DNA from: Nitrosomonadaceae bacterium
Lineage (GTDB): Bacteria; Pseudomonadota; Gammaproteobacteria; Burkholderiales; Nitrosomonadaceae
NCBI GenBank assembly: GCA_919902515.1
Contig: CAKKRD010000043.1
Span: 1-41,247 of the forward strand
Direction of reading: 5' to 3'
DNA length: 41,247 bases
Below, piece by piece: positions 7,109 through 16,985 of the stretch (within the stretch, counting starts at the first letter, position 1; each line of letters begins with the position of its first letter). The notes below the pieces were generated by a model, which saw only the letters and a list, made by a program, of their open reading frames with translations, had not been told where the DNA came from and ran no database searches. Both the position numbers and the translations under genes were made by a program.

Positions 7109-8968
7109 GTGTTTGATTTCGTTCATAAAAAGAAAGGTGTGGTTCAGTTCATCCTGGTACTGGCAACGTTGCCATTCCTGTTCTGGGGAGTTGAGTCGTA
7201 CCGCAGTGATGGCGAAGATTACGTCGCGTTGGTGTCTGGCGAAAAGATTCAGCGCCAGGAACTTGACCAGGCAATGCGCAACCAGCAGGAGAGTATGCGG
7301 GGCACCGGAGAGGATGCCCCCATGCAGGATGACCCAGAAGTGCGGTCCGCAGTGCTGGACAGACTGATTCAGCAGCGTTTGCTGAAGCAGGAGGCAGGGC
7401 GCATTGGCTTGACTGTGCTGGATCCACAGTTGGTGGAGGTGATCCAGGGTATTGGGGCATTTCAGCAGGATGGCGCATTTTCCAATAAGCGCTATGAAGA
7501 ACTTCTGCGCGAACAGGGGATGACCCCACTGATGTTTGAAGCACGTGTGCGTCAGGAAATGCTGCAACAGCAACTGATTGATGCTTATACCAGAAGTGGC
7601 TTTGTTCCGGACACCGTGGCAGAGAGAGTCATGCGCTTGAGCGAGGAGCAACGTGAAGTCAGCTTGATCCGAATCCAGCCGGAGCAATTCCTGGCACAGA
7701 TGAGGCCGGATGATGCCGCCATCAAATCCTATTACGATCTCCACCAGACCGAGTTTCAGGTGCCAGAACAAGTGCGTGTCGAGTATCTGGTGTTGTCACT
7801 GGATGAATTGGCTAAACAAATGCAGGTGAGTGCCGACGAAACCGAGAAGTATTTCGAAGAACACAAGGATGGATTTGGACAGCCGGAAGAGCGTCAGGCA
7901 AGCCATATCCTGATAAGCGTGCCTGCCACCGCATCCGATGCGGACAAGGCTGCGGCGCGCGCCAAGGCAGAACAGTTGCTGGCACAGGTCAAACAGACAC
8001 CGCAAAGCTTCGCTGATCTCGCCAGGCAGCAATCTCAGGATCCCGGCTCGGCGGCCAAAGGCGGCGATCTTGGTTTCTTCGGACGCGGCATGATGGTCAA
8101 GACTTTCGAAGATGCGGTTTTTCAGATGAGGCCGGAAGAAATTCGCGGGCCGATCCAGACAGACTTCGGTTTTCACATCATCAAACTCTCTGCGATAAAA
8201 GCCGGCAAGGCAGTAAATTTTGGCGAAGTAAAAAACCAGGCTGAGCAGGAACTGAAGAAACAAAAGGCCGAGAAGACGTTTGGCGAAATGGCTGAAGGCT
8301 TCGGCAACATGGTGTATGAGCAGAGCGACAGCCTGCAGCCAGTTGCAGAGAAATTCAAGTTATCTATCCGCCAGAGTGACTGGGTCAGCAGGAAAGGGGG
8401 TGAACTCCCCTACTTGACCAATGGCAGGCTGTTGCAAGCAATATTCTCAGAAGACGCGATCAAGAACAAGCGTAACACTGAGGTGGTCGAAGTTACACCC
8501 AATACTCTGGTTGTAGCGAGAGTACTGAATCACAAGCCGGCAGCCATGCGTTCTATGGCAGCGGCAAAAGATGAAATCACCATGCTCGTGATTCGTCAAC
8601 AAGCGGCTGAGGCGGCTGTCAAGGAAGGCAGGGAGAGGATCGCACGGTTGCAAAAAGGCGAAAACAGCATCGTTGCGTGGGGTCCCGTCCAGCAGGTTTC
8701 CCGCCAGCAACCGCAAGGCATGGATAATGAGACCTTGCGTGCAATTTTCAAGGCTGGATCAATTGGATTGCCATCCTATACCGGAGTAGTCAATCCTCAA
8801 GGCGGCTTTACTCTGCTCCGTATTAGCCGTGTAACCGAATCAGCGCCTGCGGATGGGGCCAAGCGCAAGGCCTTTGGCATGCAGTTGCAACAGTTACTTG
8901 CTCAGGAAGAGCTCGCGGCTACTCTTGCTGGAATCAGGCAACGATCTGACGTGACGATAAAAAAATAG
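7109..8968 (+). CDS. ppiD: Periplasmic folding chaperone / peptidyl-prolyl isomerase PpiD
   Basis: PpiD is anchored in the inner membrane with a large periplasmic part that helps outer-membrane and secreted proteins to fold. The 619-residue product has one N-terminal membrane helix ([18 protein letters not shown], about residues 11-28), a SurA-like N-terminal chaperone domain, one parvulin domain (about 262-360: [31 protein letters not shown]) and a C-terminal chaperone segment. The start is GTG 7109, which gives the conserved [13 protein letters not shown]. The ribosome site is weak. Length matches E. coli PpiD. It is convergent with fabI, with a 125-bp repeat element between them. Confidence 0.93.
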   Translation: MFDFVHKKKGVVQFILVLATLPFLFWGVESYRSDGEDYVALVSGEKIQRQELDQAMRNQQESMRGTGEDAPMQDDPEVRSAVLDRLIQQRLLKQEAGRIGLTVLDPQLVEVIQGIGAFQQDGAFSNKRYEELLREQGMTPLMFEARVRQEMLQQQLIDAYTRSGFVPDTVAERVMRLSEEQREVSLIRIQPEQFLAQMRPDDAAIKSYYDLHQTEFQVPEQVRVEYLVLSLDELAKQMQVSADETEKYFEEHKDGFGQPEERQASHILISVPATASDADKAAARAKAEQLLAQVKQTPQSFADLARQQSQDPGSAAKGGDLGFFGRGMMVKTFEDAVFQMRPEEIRGPIQTDFGFHIIKLSAIKAGKAVNFGEVKNQAEQELKKQKAEKTFGEMAEGFGNMVYEQSDSLQPVAEKFKLSIRQSDWVSRKGGELPYLTNGRLLQAIFSEDAIKNKRNTEVVEVTPNTLVVARVLNHKPAAMRSMAAAKDEITMLVIRQQAAEAAVKEGRERIARLQKGENSIVAWGPVQQVSRQQPQGMDNETLRAIFKAGSIGLPSYTGVVNPQGGFTLLRISRVTESAPADGAKRKAFGMQLQQLLAQEELAATLAGIRQRSDVTIKK

Positions 8969-9002
8969 AGTTTGAGAATGCAGCAGTGAAACTGAACGAG
9001 TT

Positions 9003-9127
9003 ATTCCAGTTCCAGTTCGAAAGTGAAACGAGGCGATGATGAACGAACGCTGCAGACAATACAAGTAGTACGGCTAGGCGTGAGTGAGGATATCAACAAA
9101 GTGTCACTGATGAAATGGAATTGGAAT
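9003..9127. repeat. 125-bp inverted-repeat-bounded element, copy A
   Basis: This segment and 26191-26315 (opposite orientation) are the same length and about 90% identical by eye. The ends form imperfect terminal inverted repeats: ATTCCAGTTCCAGTTC at the left, and ATTCCAATTCCATTTC as the reverse complement of the right end, 14 of 16 matching, with weaker pairing to about 27 bp. It encodes no protein. This fits a MITE or REP-like non-autonomous element. It fills the gap between convergent ppiD and fabI, and its last base is part of the fabI stop codon. No clear target duplication is visible. Confidence 0.85.
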
Positions 9128-9915
9128 CACGGCTCGCTGATGTCGAAAGCAACCGTATTGAATCCGGCATCGACATAGGTAATTTCTCCGGTAATCCCAC
9201 TGGCCAGATCGCTGCACAAGAAGGCCGCAACATTACCGACTTCCCCAATAGAAACATTACGCCGTAACGGCGCAACTTTCTCGGTATAGCTCAGCAGCTT
9301 ACCAAAATTGCCGATACCCGCTGCCGCCAAGGTTTTGATCGGGCCGGCTGAAATCGCATTGACGCGTATTCCTTTGGGACCAAGACTGGATGCCATGAAG
9401 CGCACGTTGGCTTCAAGGCTTGCCTTGGCCAGTCCCATTACGTTGTAATTTGGCATGACCCGCGCTGCACCCAGGTAAGTGAGTGTCAGCAGCGCAGCAT
9501 TTCTGCCTTGCATCAGCGGCATCCCGGCTTTTGCCAGCGCAGCGAAGCTGTAAGAGCTGATATCATGGGCAATGCGGAAAGCTTCGCGATTCACGCTTTC
9601 CAGGTAGTCCCCGCTCAATGCTTCGCGCGGGGCGAAGGCGACGGAGTGAACAATACCATCAAGACCGTCCCAGCGTTTTCCCAGATCGTCGAAGCACTGG
9701 CTGATCTCGCTGTCGCTCGCGACATCGCAGGAAAACAGCAAATCACTGCCGAATTCGGCAGCAAGTTTCCCAACCCGCTCGCGTACTCCCTCTCCTTGAT
9801 ATGTGAAGGCAAGTTGCGCGCCTTCGCGTTGCATTGCTTTGGCGATGCCGTAGGCGATGGAACGATTGCTGAGCAGTCCGGCGATGAGAATGCGTTTATC
9901 GGCGAGAAATCCCAC
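9127..9915 (-). CDS. fabI: Enoyl-[acyl-carrier-protein] reductase FabI
   Basis: FabI performs the last, NADH-dependent reduction of each fatty acid elongation cycle in the cytoplasm. The 262-residue product has the short-chain dehydrogenase fold with the FabI cofactor site [16 protein letters not shown] (residues 13-28) and the catalytic set Tyr147, Tyr157 and Lys164 in [20 protein letters not shown]. Start is GTG 9915, with AAGGA at suitable spacing upstream; the next in-frame starts would remove the cofactor loop. Length equals E. coli FabI. The gene is divergent from the peptide transporter operon and convergent with ppiD. Classical FabI normally means triclosan sensitivity, but that is inference. 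Confidence 0.96.
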   Translation of the reverse strand: MGFLADKRILIAGLLSNRSIAYGIAKAMQREGAQLAFTYQGEGVRERVGKLAAEFGSDLLFSCDVASDSEISQCFDDLGKRWDGLDGIVHSVAFAPREALSGDYLESVNREAFRIAHDISSYSFAALAKAGMPLMQGRNAALLTLTYLGAARVMPNYNVMGLAKASLEANVRFMASSLGPKGIRVNAISAGPIKTLAAAGIGNFGKLLSYTEKVAPLRRNVSIGEVGNVAAFLCSDLASGITGEITYVDAGFNTVAFDISEP

Positions 9916-10056
9916 GTTATATCCTTATGACGGTTGAGGAGTTCGGCAAATTATAGCCCAAGGCCTGTCGGATCTGAAGAATCATGGGAAGATAGATCGG
10001 GGTAGTGGTTTTTCCACCCCACTCTATGCCGGCATTTACGCTAAACTATCAAGCCG

Positions 10057-12270
10057 ATGAAGGCTTTGTTCAAATACCTGCTGGCGCCGCTTGTGGCTTT
10101 GCTGTCTGCCTGTGGCGGCAATCCCTGGAATAATCCCTATCCCGCCGCCGATGCGGGAAAAAATATCCTCTATAGTGCGTTTGCCGAGCGTCCCAAACAC
10201 CTTGATCCAGTGCAGTCGTACAGTTCCAATGAAATTCTGCTGACTGCACAGATTTACGAACCGCCGCTGCAATACCATTATCTGAAACGTCCCTATACGC
10301 TGATTCCAGCAACAACGACCAAGATGCCGGTGGCACAGTATTTCGACAAGAATGGTACGCAGTTGCCAGATGATGTTGATGCTGTGCAAATCGCTTATAC
10401 AATTTATGAAATTTCCATCCGCCCCGGCATTCGCTATCAGCCGCATCCGGCATTCGCCAAAAATGAGCAGGGGCAATTCCTCTATCACGATTTGACTGCC
10501 AAGGATTTGGCTGAGATTTACAAGCTTAGCGATTTTTCCCGTACCGGCACGCGCGAGTTGACCGCAGAAGACTATGTGTTCGAGATCAAGCGGCTGGCGC
10601 ACCCCAGGCTGCATTCACCGATTTTCGGTTTGATGTCGGATTACATTATCGGTCTCAAGGAATATTCCGCGACCTTGAAGGCGGCAGCCGGGGCGCAGGC
10701 TGGGCAGCAAGGCAAGGACGGTTATCTGGATTTGAACAGCTATCCGCTGGAAGGTGCGCAGGTGGTGGATGCTCACACGTACCGCATCAAGATTCAGGGC
10801 AAGTACCCGCAGTTCATGTACTGGCTGGCGATGCCTTTTTTCGCGCCGATTCCATGGGAGGCAGAACGTTTTTACACTCAGCCGGGGTTGGCGGAAAAAA
10901 ATATCACGCTCGATTGGTATCCGGTTGGCACCGGGCCTTACATGCTCACCGAAAATGATCCCAACCGGGTGATGATACTGGAAAAGAATCCCAATTTTCA
11001 TGGCGAGACTTATCCGTCCGAGGGGATGCCGGAAGATGAACAGGCGGGCTTGCTGGCAGACGCGGGCAAGCCGCTGCCTTTCATTGATAGGGTGGTATTC
11101 AGCCGTGACAAGGAAAGCATTCCGCGTTGGAACAAATTCCTGCAGGGCTATTATGATGCATCGGGAATCGGCTCCGACAGTTTCGATCAGGCTGTGCAAC
11201 TGACGGGGCAGGGAGAGGCGACCGTGACCGAGGCGATGAAGGCGCAGGGTATCCGGCTGGAGACGGCGGTCGCGACTTCCACCTATTATATGGGTTTCAA
11301 CATGCTGGATCCGGTGGTGGGCGGGCTTTCCGAGTCTGCCAGAAAATTACGCCAAGCCATTTCCATTGCGGTGGATTACGAGGAGTATGTTTCAATCTTC
11401 GCCAATGGTCGCGGCATTCCGGCACAGGGGCCGATCGCGCCGGGCATTACCGGCCATCGTGACGGCAGGGAAGGAGTTAACTCGGTGGTGTATGACTGGC
11501 TGCACGAGCGGCCGCAACGCAAACCGATTGCAGCCGCCAGGGCGTTGCTGGCAGAGGCGGGTTATCCCAACGGGATGGATGCCAAAACTGGTACGCCGCT
11601 GGTGTTGTATTTCGACGTGACCTCCCGTGGCGCCGACGACAAATCGAGTCTCGACTGGATGCGCAAGCAATTTCAGAAACTCAACATTCAACTGGTGGTG
11701 CGCAGCACCGACTACAATCGTTTTCAAGACAAGATCCGCAAGGGCAATGCACAGATTTTCGAGTGGGGCTGGAACGCCGATTATCCCGATCCGGAGAATT
11801 TCCTGTTCCTGCTGAACGGTGCGGAACGGAAGGTCGACAACGATGGCCAGAACGCTGCCAATTACGATAATCCCGAATACAACCGATTGTTCGAACAGAT
11901 GAAGAACATGGAAGACAGCCCTAAGCGCCAGCAGATCATCGATCGCATGGTGGAGATCCTGCGACACGATGCGCCCTGGCTATGGGGATATCATCCCAAG
12001 GATTACGGGCTGTACCACGCCTGGTACGGCAATGTGAAATCCAACAAGCTATCGCACAATAACATCAAGTACTTCCGCATTGACGGCAGTTTGCGCGAAC
12101 AGAAGCGGCGCGAATGGAATGAACCGGTACTGTGGCCTGCTGTGCTGGGATTGCTGGCGCTGGTGGCAAGCTTGGTTCCTGCGATAATCGCATATCGCCG
12201 CAGGGAGCAGGGCACGGGAACAAGGCAGGCCTCGTCCGTTGCGCAGGAAGCGGGAGCAGGCAATGCTTAA
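10057..12270 (+). CDS. Peptide ABC transporter substrate-binding lipoprotein with C-terminal membrane helix
   Basis: This is a family 5 (Opp/Dpp/Yej-type) extracellular binding protein of 737 residues, larger than the usual 500-600. It begins with a lipoprotein signal whose lipobox LLSAC places the lipidated Cys at residue 19. The body has SBP_bac_5 features: HLDPVQSY near the start, DWYPVGTGPYMLTEN, LRQAISIAVDYEEY and the C-terminal WGWNADYPDPENFLFLL. Unusually, the end (about residues 692-715, LWPAVLGLLALVASLVPAIIAYRR) is a strong membrane helix with a positive tail. The mature protein could therefore be held at both ends. The stop overlaps the next permease start by 8 bp. The substrate is presumably oligopeptides but is not shown. 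Confidence 0.9.
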   Translation: MKALFKYLLAPLVALLSACGGNPWNNPYPAADAGKNILYSAFAERPKHLDPVQSYSSNEILLTAQIYEPPLQYHYLKRPYTLIPATTTKMPVAQYFDKNGTQLPDDVDAVQIAYTIYEISIRPGIRYQPHPAFAKNEQGQFLYHDLTAKDLAEIYKLSDFSRTGTRELTAEDYVFEIKRLAHPRLHSPIFGLMSDYIIGLKEYSATLKAAAGAQAGQQGKDGYLDLNSYPLEGAQVVDAHTYRIKIQGKYPQFMYWLAMPFFAPIPWEAERFYTQPGLAEKNITLDWYPVGTGPYMLTENDPNRVMILEKNPNFHGETYPSEGMPEDEQAGLLADAGKPLPFIDRVVFSRDKESIPRWNKFLQGYYDASGIGSDSFDQAVQLTGQGEATVTEAMKAQGIRLETAVATSTYYMGFNMLDPVVGGLSESARKLRQAISIAVDYEEYVSIFANGRGIPAQGPIAPGITGHRDGREGVNSVVYDWLHERPQRKPIAAARALLAEAGYPNGMDAKTGTPLVLYFDVTSRGADDKSSLDWMRKQFQKLNIQLVVRSTDYNRFQDKIRKGNAQIFEWGWNADYPDPENFLFLLNGAERKVDNDGQNAANYDNPEYNRLFEQMKNMEDSPKRQQIIDRMVEILRHDAPWLWGYHPKDYGLYHAWYGNVKSNKLSHNNIKYFRIDGSLREQKRREWNEPVLWPAVLGLLALVASLVPAIIAYRRREQGTGTRQASSVAQEAGAGNA

Positions 12271-13240
12271 TTACATCATTCGCCGCATACTCTACGCCAT
12301 CCCGATCCTGATCGGCGTGAATCTGATCACCTTCACCTTGTTCTTTGTAGTCAACACTCCCGACGACATGGCGCGGATGCAGTTGGGCATCAAGCGTGTC
12401 ACCCCCGAGGCCATCGAAAAGTGGAAACATGAGCGGGGCTACGACAAACCGCTGATGTTCAACGATAGCGAAGAAGGCGCGGCGAAATTCACTCGCACCA
12501 TTTTTTTCGAGAAGTCGGCTGCCATGTTTGCTTTCGATTTCGGGCGTGCTGACGACGGGCGTGACATTGCTCACGAAATCAAGACGCGCATGCTGCCGAG
12601 TCTCGCCATCGCGCTGCCGGTATTTCTGCTGGGGCTGGTTGCCTACATCACCTTTGCGCTGGTGATGGCATTTTTTCGCGCCACTTATGTGGATTTCTGG
12701 GGGGTGGTGCTATGCGTCGCACTGATGTCGATTTCCAGCCTGTTCTACATCATTGGCGGGCAATTTCTTATCAGCAAGCTCTGGCATCTGGTGCCCATTT
12801 CCGGCTATGGCAGCGGACTCGATGCTGGCAAGTTCCTGGTGCTGCCGGTCATCATCGGCGTGATCAGCGGCGCTGGCGCCAGCACCCGCTGGTATCGCAC
12901 CATTTTTCTGGAGGAAATGAGCAAGGATTATGTCCGCACTGCGCGTGCCAAGGGTTTGCCGGAAAGCATCGTGCTGTTCAGACATGTGCTCAGGAACGCC
13001 ATGATTCCGATTCTTACCGGTGCAGTGGTGGTGATTCCATTGCTGTTCCTCGGTAGTCTTATCGCCGAATCGTTTTTCGGTATTCCTGGATTGGGTAGTT
13101 ACACCATCGACGCGATCAACTCGCAGGATTTTGCCGTAGTGCGCGCCATGGTGTTCCTTGGATCGCTGCTGTATATCATCGGACTGATCCTGACGGATAT
13201 CTCCTATACGCTGGTGGACCCCAGGATAAGGCTGGAATGA
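12263..13240 (+). CDS. Peptide ABC transporter permease (OppB/YejB-like)
   Basis: This inner-membrane permease of the binding-protein-dependent transport family has 325 residues from ATG 12263. An earlier in-frame ATG at 12239 lies inside the upstream gene and adds eight charged residues. The N-terminus MLNYIIRRILYAIPILIGVN is typical of OppB/DppB. Several membrane helices follow, and the coupling motif for the ATPase lies in the DYVRTARAKGLPESIVLFRH segment (EAA-like loop). The C-terminus ends LVDPRIRLE, the standard close of OppB proteins. The stop overlaps the next gene's start (ATGA). Confidence 0.92.
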   Translation: MLNYIIRRILYAIPILIGVNLITFTLFFVVNTPDDMARMQLGIKRVTPEAIEKWKHERGYDKPLMFNDSEEGAAKFTRTIFFEKSAAMFAFDFGRADDGRDIAHEIKTRMLPSLAIALPVFLLGLVAYITFALVMAFFRATYVDFWGVVLCVALMSISSLFYIIGGQFLISKLWHLVPISGYGSGLDAGKFLVLPVIIGVISGAGASTRWYRTIFLEEMSKDYVRTARAKGLPESIVLFRHVLRNAMIPILTGAVVVIPLLFLGSLIAESFFGIPGLGSYTIDAINSQDFAVVRAMVFLGSLLYIIGLILTDISYTLVDPRIRLE

Positions 13241-14745
13241 GCATGCTCTTCAAACCCGTCATTCTCTGGACCGATGCGCTCATCTACCTGCTGGTGATGG
13301 TGGTGCTCGCCTTTGTCTGGTATGTGCGGCGCAACGAGCACATGCTGGCGCCGTGGCGGCGGGTGGGGCATAGCGCAAGCGGCATGGCGGCACTCACGGT
13401 GCTGGTATTCTTTATTGCGATCGGACTGCTCGACACGGTGCATTTCCGTCCCGCAGTCGAGAACAGCGGCAATAGCGAGAAAGTTTATAGCGTGGAAGTG
13501 CTGAGCCTGCTCGATGTCATCGCCGAACCATTGCGCACGCGTGTGGAAAAAACCTACTCGGCACCGTTTGCCGCACACCTTTACGCCAGAGAAACGATCG
13601 AGCTGCCGGATGGCGGACAGATAAGGGAATTCCCGCGCCTGCAATTTGGTGGGGCGCATTTGCAGAATCCTGCAGCACAACTTGCCGCTGACGTGACCTG
13701 GCGGGCAGCGGCAGGCGCGGGACTGGGTGTGTTGGTCTGGTGCGTGCTGGTGGTTTTGTTGAGTGCGTTATTGGCGCGTCGGGATAACGAAAGATTCTTG
13801 CCTACGCTCTCCGCCATCCGGCGCGGCGCGACTGAAATTCCATGGAACGCGGTGCTGGTCACGCTAGTGCTGATACTCTCGCTGCTGGGCGCTGCACTGG
13901 CGTTGTCTACCCACTACCACATATTCGGTACTGACAAAGTAGGACAGGACGTATTTTATCAATCACTCAAGAGCATCCGCACCGGACTGGTGATCGGCAC
14001 GCTCACCACGCTGATGATGCTGCCATTTGCGCTGCTGCTCGGCATCATGGCGGGATATTTCCGCGGCTGGGTGGATGACGTGATTCAATACATTTACACC
14101 ACGCTGAGTTCGATTCCCGGCGTATTGCTGATCGCGGCAGCGGTATTGATGATGCAGGTATACATGGAGACTCATCCCGAGCTGTTCGATACTATCGCCG
14201 CACGCGCCGATCTGCGTCTGCTGTTTCTTTGTATCATACTTGGCGTCACCAGTTGGACCGGTTTATGCCGCCTGCTGCGCGGTGAAACCTTGAAGTTGCG
14301 CGAGATGGAATATATTCAGGCAGCGCACGCATTCGGTGTTTCTCACTGGCGCATCATCAGCCGCCACATTCTTCCCAATGTGATGCACATCGTGCTGATC
14401 GCCACGGTGATGGATTTCAGCGGACTGGTTCTGGCTGAAGCCGTGCTGTCTTATGTCGGCGTCGGCGTTGACCCTTCCATGATCAGTTTTGGCACCATGA
14501 TTAATGCTGCGCGCCTGGAAATGGCGCGCGAGCCGATGGTGTGGTGGGCGCTGCTGTCAGCTTTCAGCTTCATGTTCACGCTGGTTCTGAGCGCCAATCT
14601 GTTTGCCGATGCAGTGCAGGATGCATTTGATCCACGCGTGCGTACCTGGCCGCTGAAAGCCGGGAAACTACAGCGCACAGGACGCGGGGAAGATCCGGAA
14701 ACCAAACCTGTCGCCGCTGCGGTTAAGGATTCCAGCTCGCCATGA
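13237..14745 (+). CDS. Peptide ABC transporter permease (OppC/YejE-like), long N-terminal region
   Basis: This is the second permease of the transporter, 502 residues, clearly longer than typical OppC (about 300) and YejE (about 340). The extra part is N-terminal: two membrane helices (about residues 8-28 and 47-68) flanking a periplasmic stretch and a third near 163-183. The OppC core starts around residue 205. It shows HYHIFGTDKVGQDVFYQSLK, where OppC proteins normally have the GTD.xGRD motif, the EAA-like loop MEYIQAAHAFGVSHWRIISR, and the C-terminal DAVQDAFDPR. ATGA overlaps at both ends show tight translational coupling in the operon. Confidence 0.9.
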   Translation: MSMLFKPVILWTDALIYLLVMVVLAFVWYVRRNEHMLAPWRRVGHSASGMAALTVLVFFIAIGLLDTVHFRPAVENSGNSEKVYSVEVLSLLDVIAEPLRTRVEKTYSAPFAAHLYARETIELPDGGQIREFPRLQFGGAHLQNPAAQLAADVTWRAAAGAGLGVLVWCVLVVLLSALLARRDNERFLPTLSAIRRGATEIPWNAVLVTLVLILSLLGAALALSTHYHIFGTDKVGQDVFYQSLKSIRTGLVIGTLTTLMMLPFALLLGIMAGYFRGWVDDVIQYIYTTLSSIPGVLLIAAAVLMMQVYMETHPELFDTIAARADLRLLFLCIILGVTSWTGLCRLLRGETLKLREMEYIQAAHAFGVSHWRIISRHILPNVMHIVLIATVMDFSGLVLAEAVLSYVGVGVDPSMISFGTMINAARLEMAREPMVWWALLSAFSFMFTLVLSANLFADAVQDAFDPRVRTWPLKAGKLQRTGRGEDPETKPVAAAVKDSSSP

Positions 14746-16985
14746 GTCCGCTGCTGCAAATAGACAACCTCGAGACCATACTCCACACCGGTGCCACGCC
14801 GGTGCGGGCGGTGGACGGGATTACGCTGCAGATCCTGCAGGGTGAAACCTTCGCGTTACTGGGAGAGTCTGGCTGCGGCAAGTCCATGACGGCGCTTTCC
14901 ATTATGCGGCTGCTGCCAGAGGCGGGCGAAATCGTTGCCGGCTCGATCAAGATCGGCGGAGAGGATCTGCTGCTGTTGCCGGAAGCCGCCATGCGCAACG
15001 TGCGCGGCAAGCGCATCAGCATGATTTTTCAGGAGCCGATGCTGAGCCTGAATCCGGTGATGACGGTGGCGGAGCAGATTGGTGAAGTGTTGCAGCGGCA
15101 TTTCAATTTGCGTGGTGCGGCGCAACAACAGCGCGTACTGGAATTATTGAACCAGGTGGGGATACCCGATGCAGAACGGCGTATGACCGAATATCCGTTC
15201 CAATTTTCCGGCGGGATGAAGCAGCGGGTAATGATCGCCATGGCGCTGGCCGGAGAGCCGGAACTGCTGATCGCCGATGAACCCACCACCGCGCTGGACG
15301 TCACCATTCAAGCCCAGGTGCTCGAGCTCATGCGCGGATTGCAGAAGCGTAGCAACATGGCGATACTGCTGATTACGCACGATCTCGGCGTGGTGGCGGA
15401 AATGGCGCAGCGGGTGGCGGTGATGTACGCAGGTGAAATTGTCGAGACAGCGACACGTGAGGATTTTTTCCGTAGTCCCGCGCATCCCTATTCGCGCAAA
15501 TTGTTTGCCGCGCTGCCGGGCAGAGCAAAACGTCGGCAGGGATTGGGGCTGGAAATGATCAGCGGCAACGTGCCGCCGCTGTCGCAGGAATTCGTCGGTT
15601 GCCGCTTTGCCGACCGCTGCGATCACGCCTGGGATTTGTGCCGTACTACTGCACCGGGATGGAGCATGGTGGTTACGGGCCACCAGGTGAGATGTCATCT
15701 TTTTAACCCAGATTGTTCGTTCGGCTCGAAACGATGGGATTTGCCAGAATCCGTTCGCCCTGAGCTTGTCGAAGGGTTAGGTTTTACAGTGCGTGTGGTT
15801 CGACAAGCTCACCACGAACGGGCTAATGAACAATCTGGGTTTAATCAGGATGCGGGATCGATGATTCATTCCAGTTCCAATTCGGTTAAAGCAGCAGAAA
15901 TTGCTCCCCAAGGAATCTCCGCTGCTCAATCTGCTGCCTTTAATTCCGAATTATTGCGGGTCACTGATCTCAAAGTCTACTTCCCCATCCATAAGGGTCT
16001 GATGAAACGGGTGATAGGGTATGTCAAAGCGGTGGATGGGGTATCGCTGACAATTGCGCGGGGCAAAACGCTGGCGCTGGTGGGCGAATCAGGTTGCGGC
16101 AAGACCACAGTGGGCAAGAGCATCCTGCAATTAATCACGCCCACCGCCGGCAGTGTGCGCTACGACGGCTTGGAGCTGGTGGGGCTCGAGCGCAAGCAGT
16201 TGCGCGAGAAGCGCGCCGAATTCCAGATCATATTCCAGGATCCGTATTCATCGCTCAATCCGAGAATGCGTATTATCGACATTATCGAGGAAGGCATGAA
16301 TGCGCTGAATGTCAGAGGCAAAGCAGGCCGCGCTGAGCATCAGCCCTCGCTGCCAGCGGGGAAAGAAGTGGACGCACTGTTGCAGCGGGTAGGGCTGCCG
16401 CCGGAAACCAAATGGCGCTACCCGCACGAATTCTCCGGTGGTCAGCGTCAGCGTATCGCCATCGCCCGTGCTCTGGCGGTCAATCCCAGGCTGTTGATTT
16501 GCGACGAGCCCACCAGCGCGCTGGACGTATCGGTACAGGCGCAGATTCTGAATTTGCTGAAGGAATTGCAGGCCAGTCTGGGGCTCGCATATTTGTTCAT
16601 CACGCACAATATTTCGGTGGTGGAATATTTTGCTGATGAAGTGGCTGTGATGTATCTGGGGAGAATTGTAGAATGGGGCAGTGTGGACGAAGTGCTGGGC
16701 AATCCCAAACATCCCTATACTCAGGCGCTGCTGTCGGCGGTGCCGGTAATCGAACTTAATCCAAAACGTGAAGTCATACGCCTGCATGGAGATTTACCCT
16801 CACCTGCCAACCCGCCAGCGGGTTGCCACTTTCATCCCCGCTGCCCTCACGCCATGCCGGTGTGCCACGAGACTTATCCGGGGACCAGCAGCTTCAGTTC
16901 AACCCATACGGCGCGGTGTTATCTTTATCCGCAGCAACAGAATTCATCCACCTTACAGCCGGAAGGCGCAGAGACTATCGCATGA
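14742..16985 (+). CDS. Fused dual ATP-binding subunit of a peptide ABC transporter (OppDF/YejF-like)
   Basis: Two complete ABC modules in one 747-residue chain energise the upstream permeases, as in YejF. Module 1 (about 1-320) has Walker A GESGCGKS, signature [15 protein letters not shown], Walker [13 protein letters not shown] and the C-terminal oligo_HPY cysteines. Module 2 (about 400-747) has GESGCGKTT, signature [15 protein letters not shown], Walker [13 protein letters not shown] and its own cysteine-rich end. The usual fused form is about 530-540 residues. Part of the extra length is a linker (residues about 322-367) encoded by a palindromic repeat element at 15705-15841 that keeps the frame. 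The start overlaps the previous stop and the end overlaps prfC (ATGA both times). Confidence 0.93.
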   Translation: MSPLLQIDNLETILHTGATPVRAVDGITLQILQGETFALLGESGCGKSMTALSIMRLLPEAGEIVAGSIKIGGEDLLLLPEAAMRNVRGKRISMIFQEPMLSLNPVMTVAEQIGEVLQRHFNLRGAAQQQRVLELLNQVGIPDAERRMTEYPFQFSGGMKQRVMIAMALAGEPELLIADEPTTALDVTIQAQVLELMRGLQKRSNMAILLITHDLGVVAEMAQRVAVMYAGEIVETATREDFFRSPAHPYSRKLFAALPGRAKRRQGLGLEMISGNVPPLSQEFVGCRFADRCDHAWDLCRTTAPGWSMVVTGHQVRCHLFNPDCSFGSKRWDLPESVRPELVEGLGFTVRVVRQAHHERANEQSGFNQDAGSMIHSSSNSVKAAEIAPQGISAAQSAAFNSELLRVTDLKVYFPIHKGLMKRVIGYVKAVDGVSLTIARGKTLALVGESGCGKTTVGKSILQLITPTAGSVRYDGLELVGLERKQLREKRAEFQIIFQDPYSSLNPRMRIIDIIEEGMNALNVRGKAGRAEHQPSLPAGKEVDALLQRVGLPPETKWRYPHEFSGGQRQRIAIARALAVNPRLLICDEPTSALDVSVQAQILNLLKELQASLGLAYLFITHNISVVEYFADEVAVMYLGRIVEWGSVDEVLGNPKHPYTQALLSAVPVIELNPKREVIRLHGDLPSPANPPAGCHFHPRCPHAMPVCHETYPGTSSFSSTHTARCYLYPQQQNSSTLQPEGAETIA
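15705..15841. repeat. In-frame palindromic element (RPELVEG / VRQAHHER type) inside the fused ATPase gene
   Basis: The ends are a perfect 14-bp inverted repeat, AACCCAGATTGTTC (15705-15718) and GAACAATCTGGGTT (15828-15841). Inside lies a second inverted pair, TGAGCTTGTCGAA and TTCGACAAGCTCA. Read in the gene's frame it gives the peptides RPELVEG and VRQAHHER, which I know as recurrent hallmarks of a widespread intergenic palindromic repeat in proteobacteria. Here it lies exactly between the two ABC modules, where extra linker sequence is tolerated. Confidence 0.88.

Noticed and set aside
9996-10021. Hairpin GTGG-TTTTT-CCAC between fabI and the transporter operon
   Set aside because: The stem is short and imperfect, has no T run, and both flanking genes point away from it, so a terminator is not needed.
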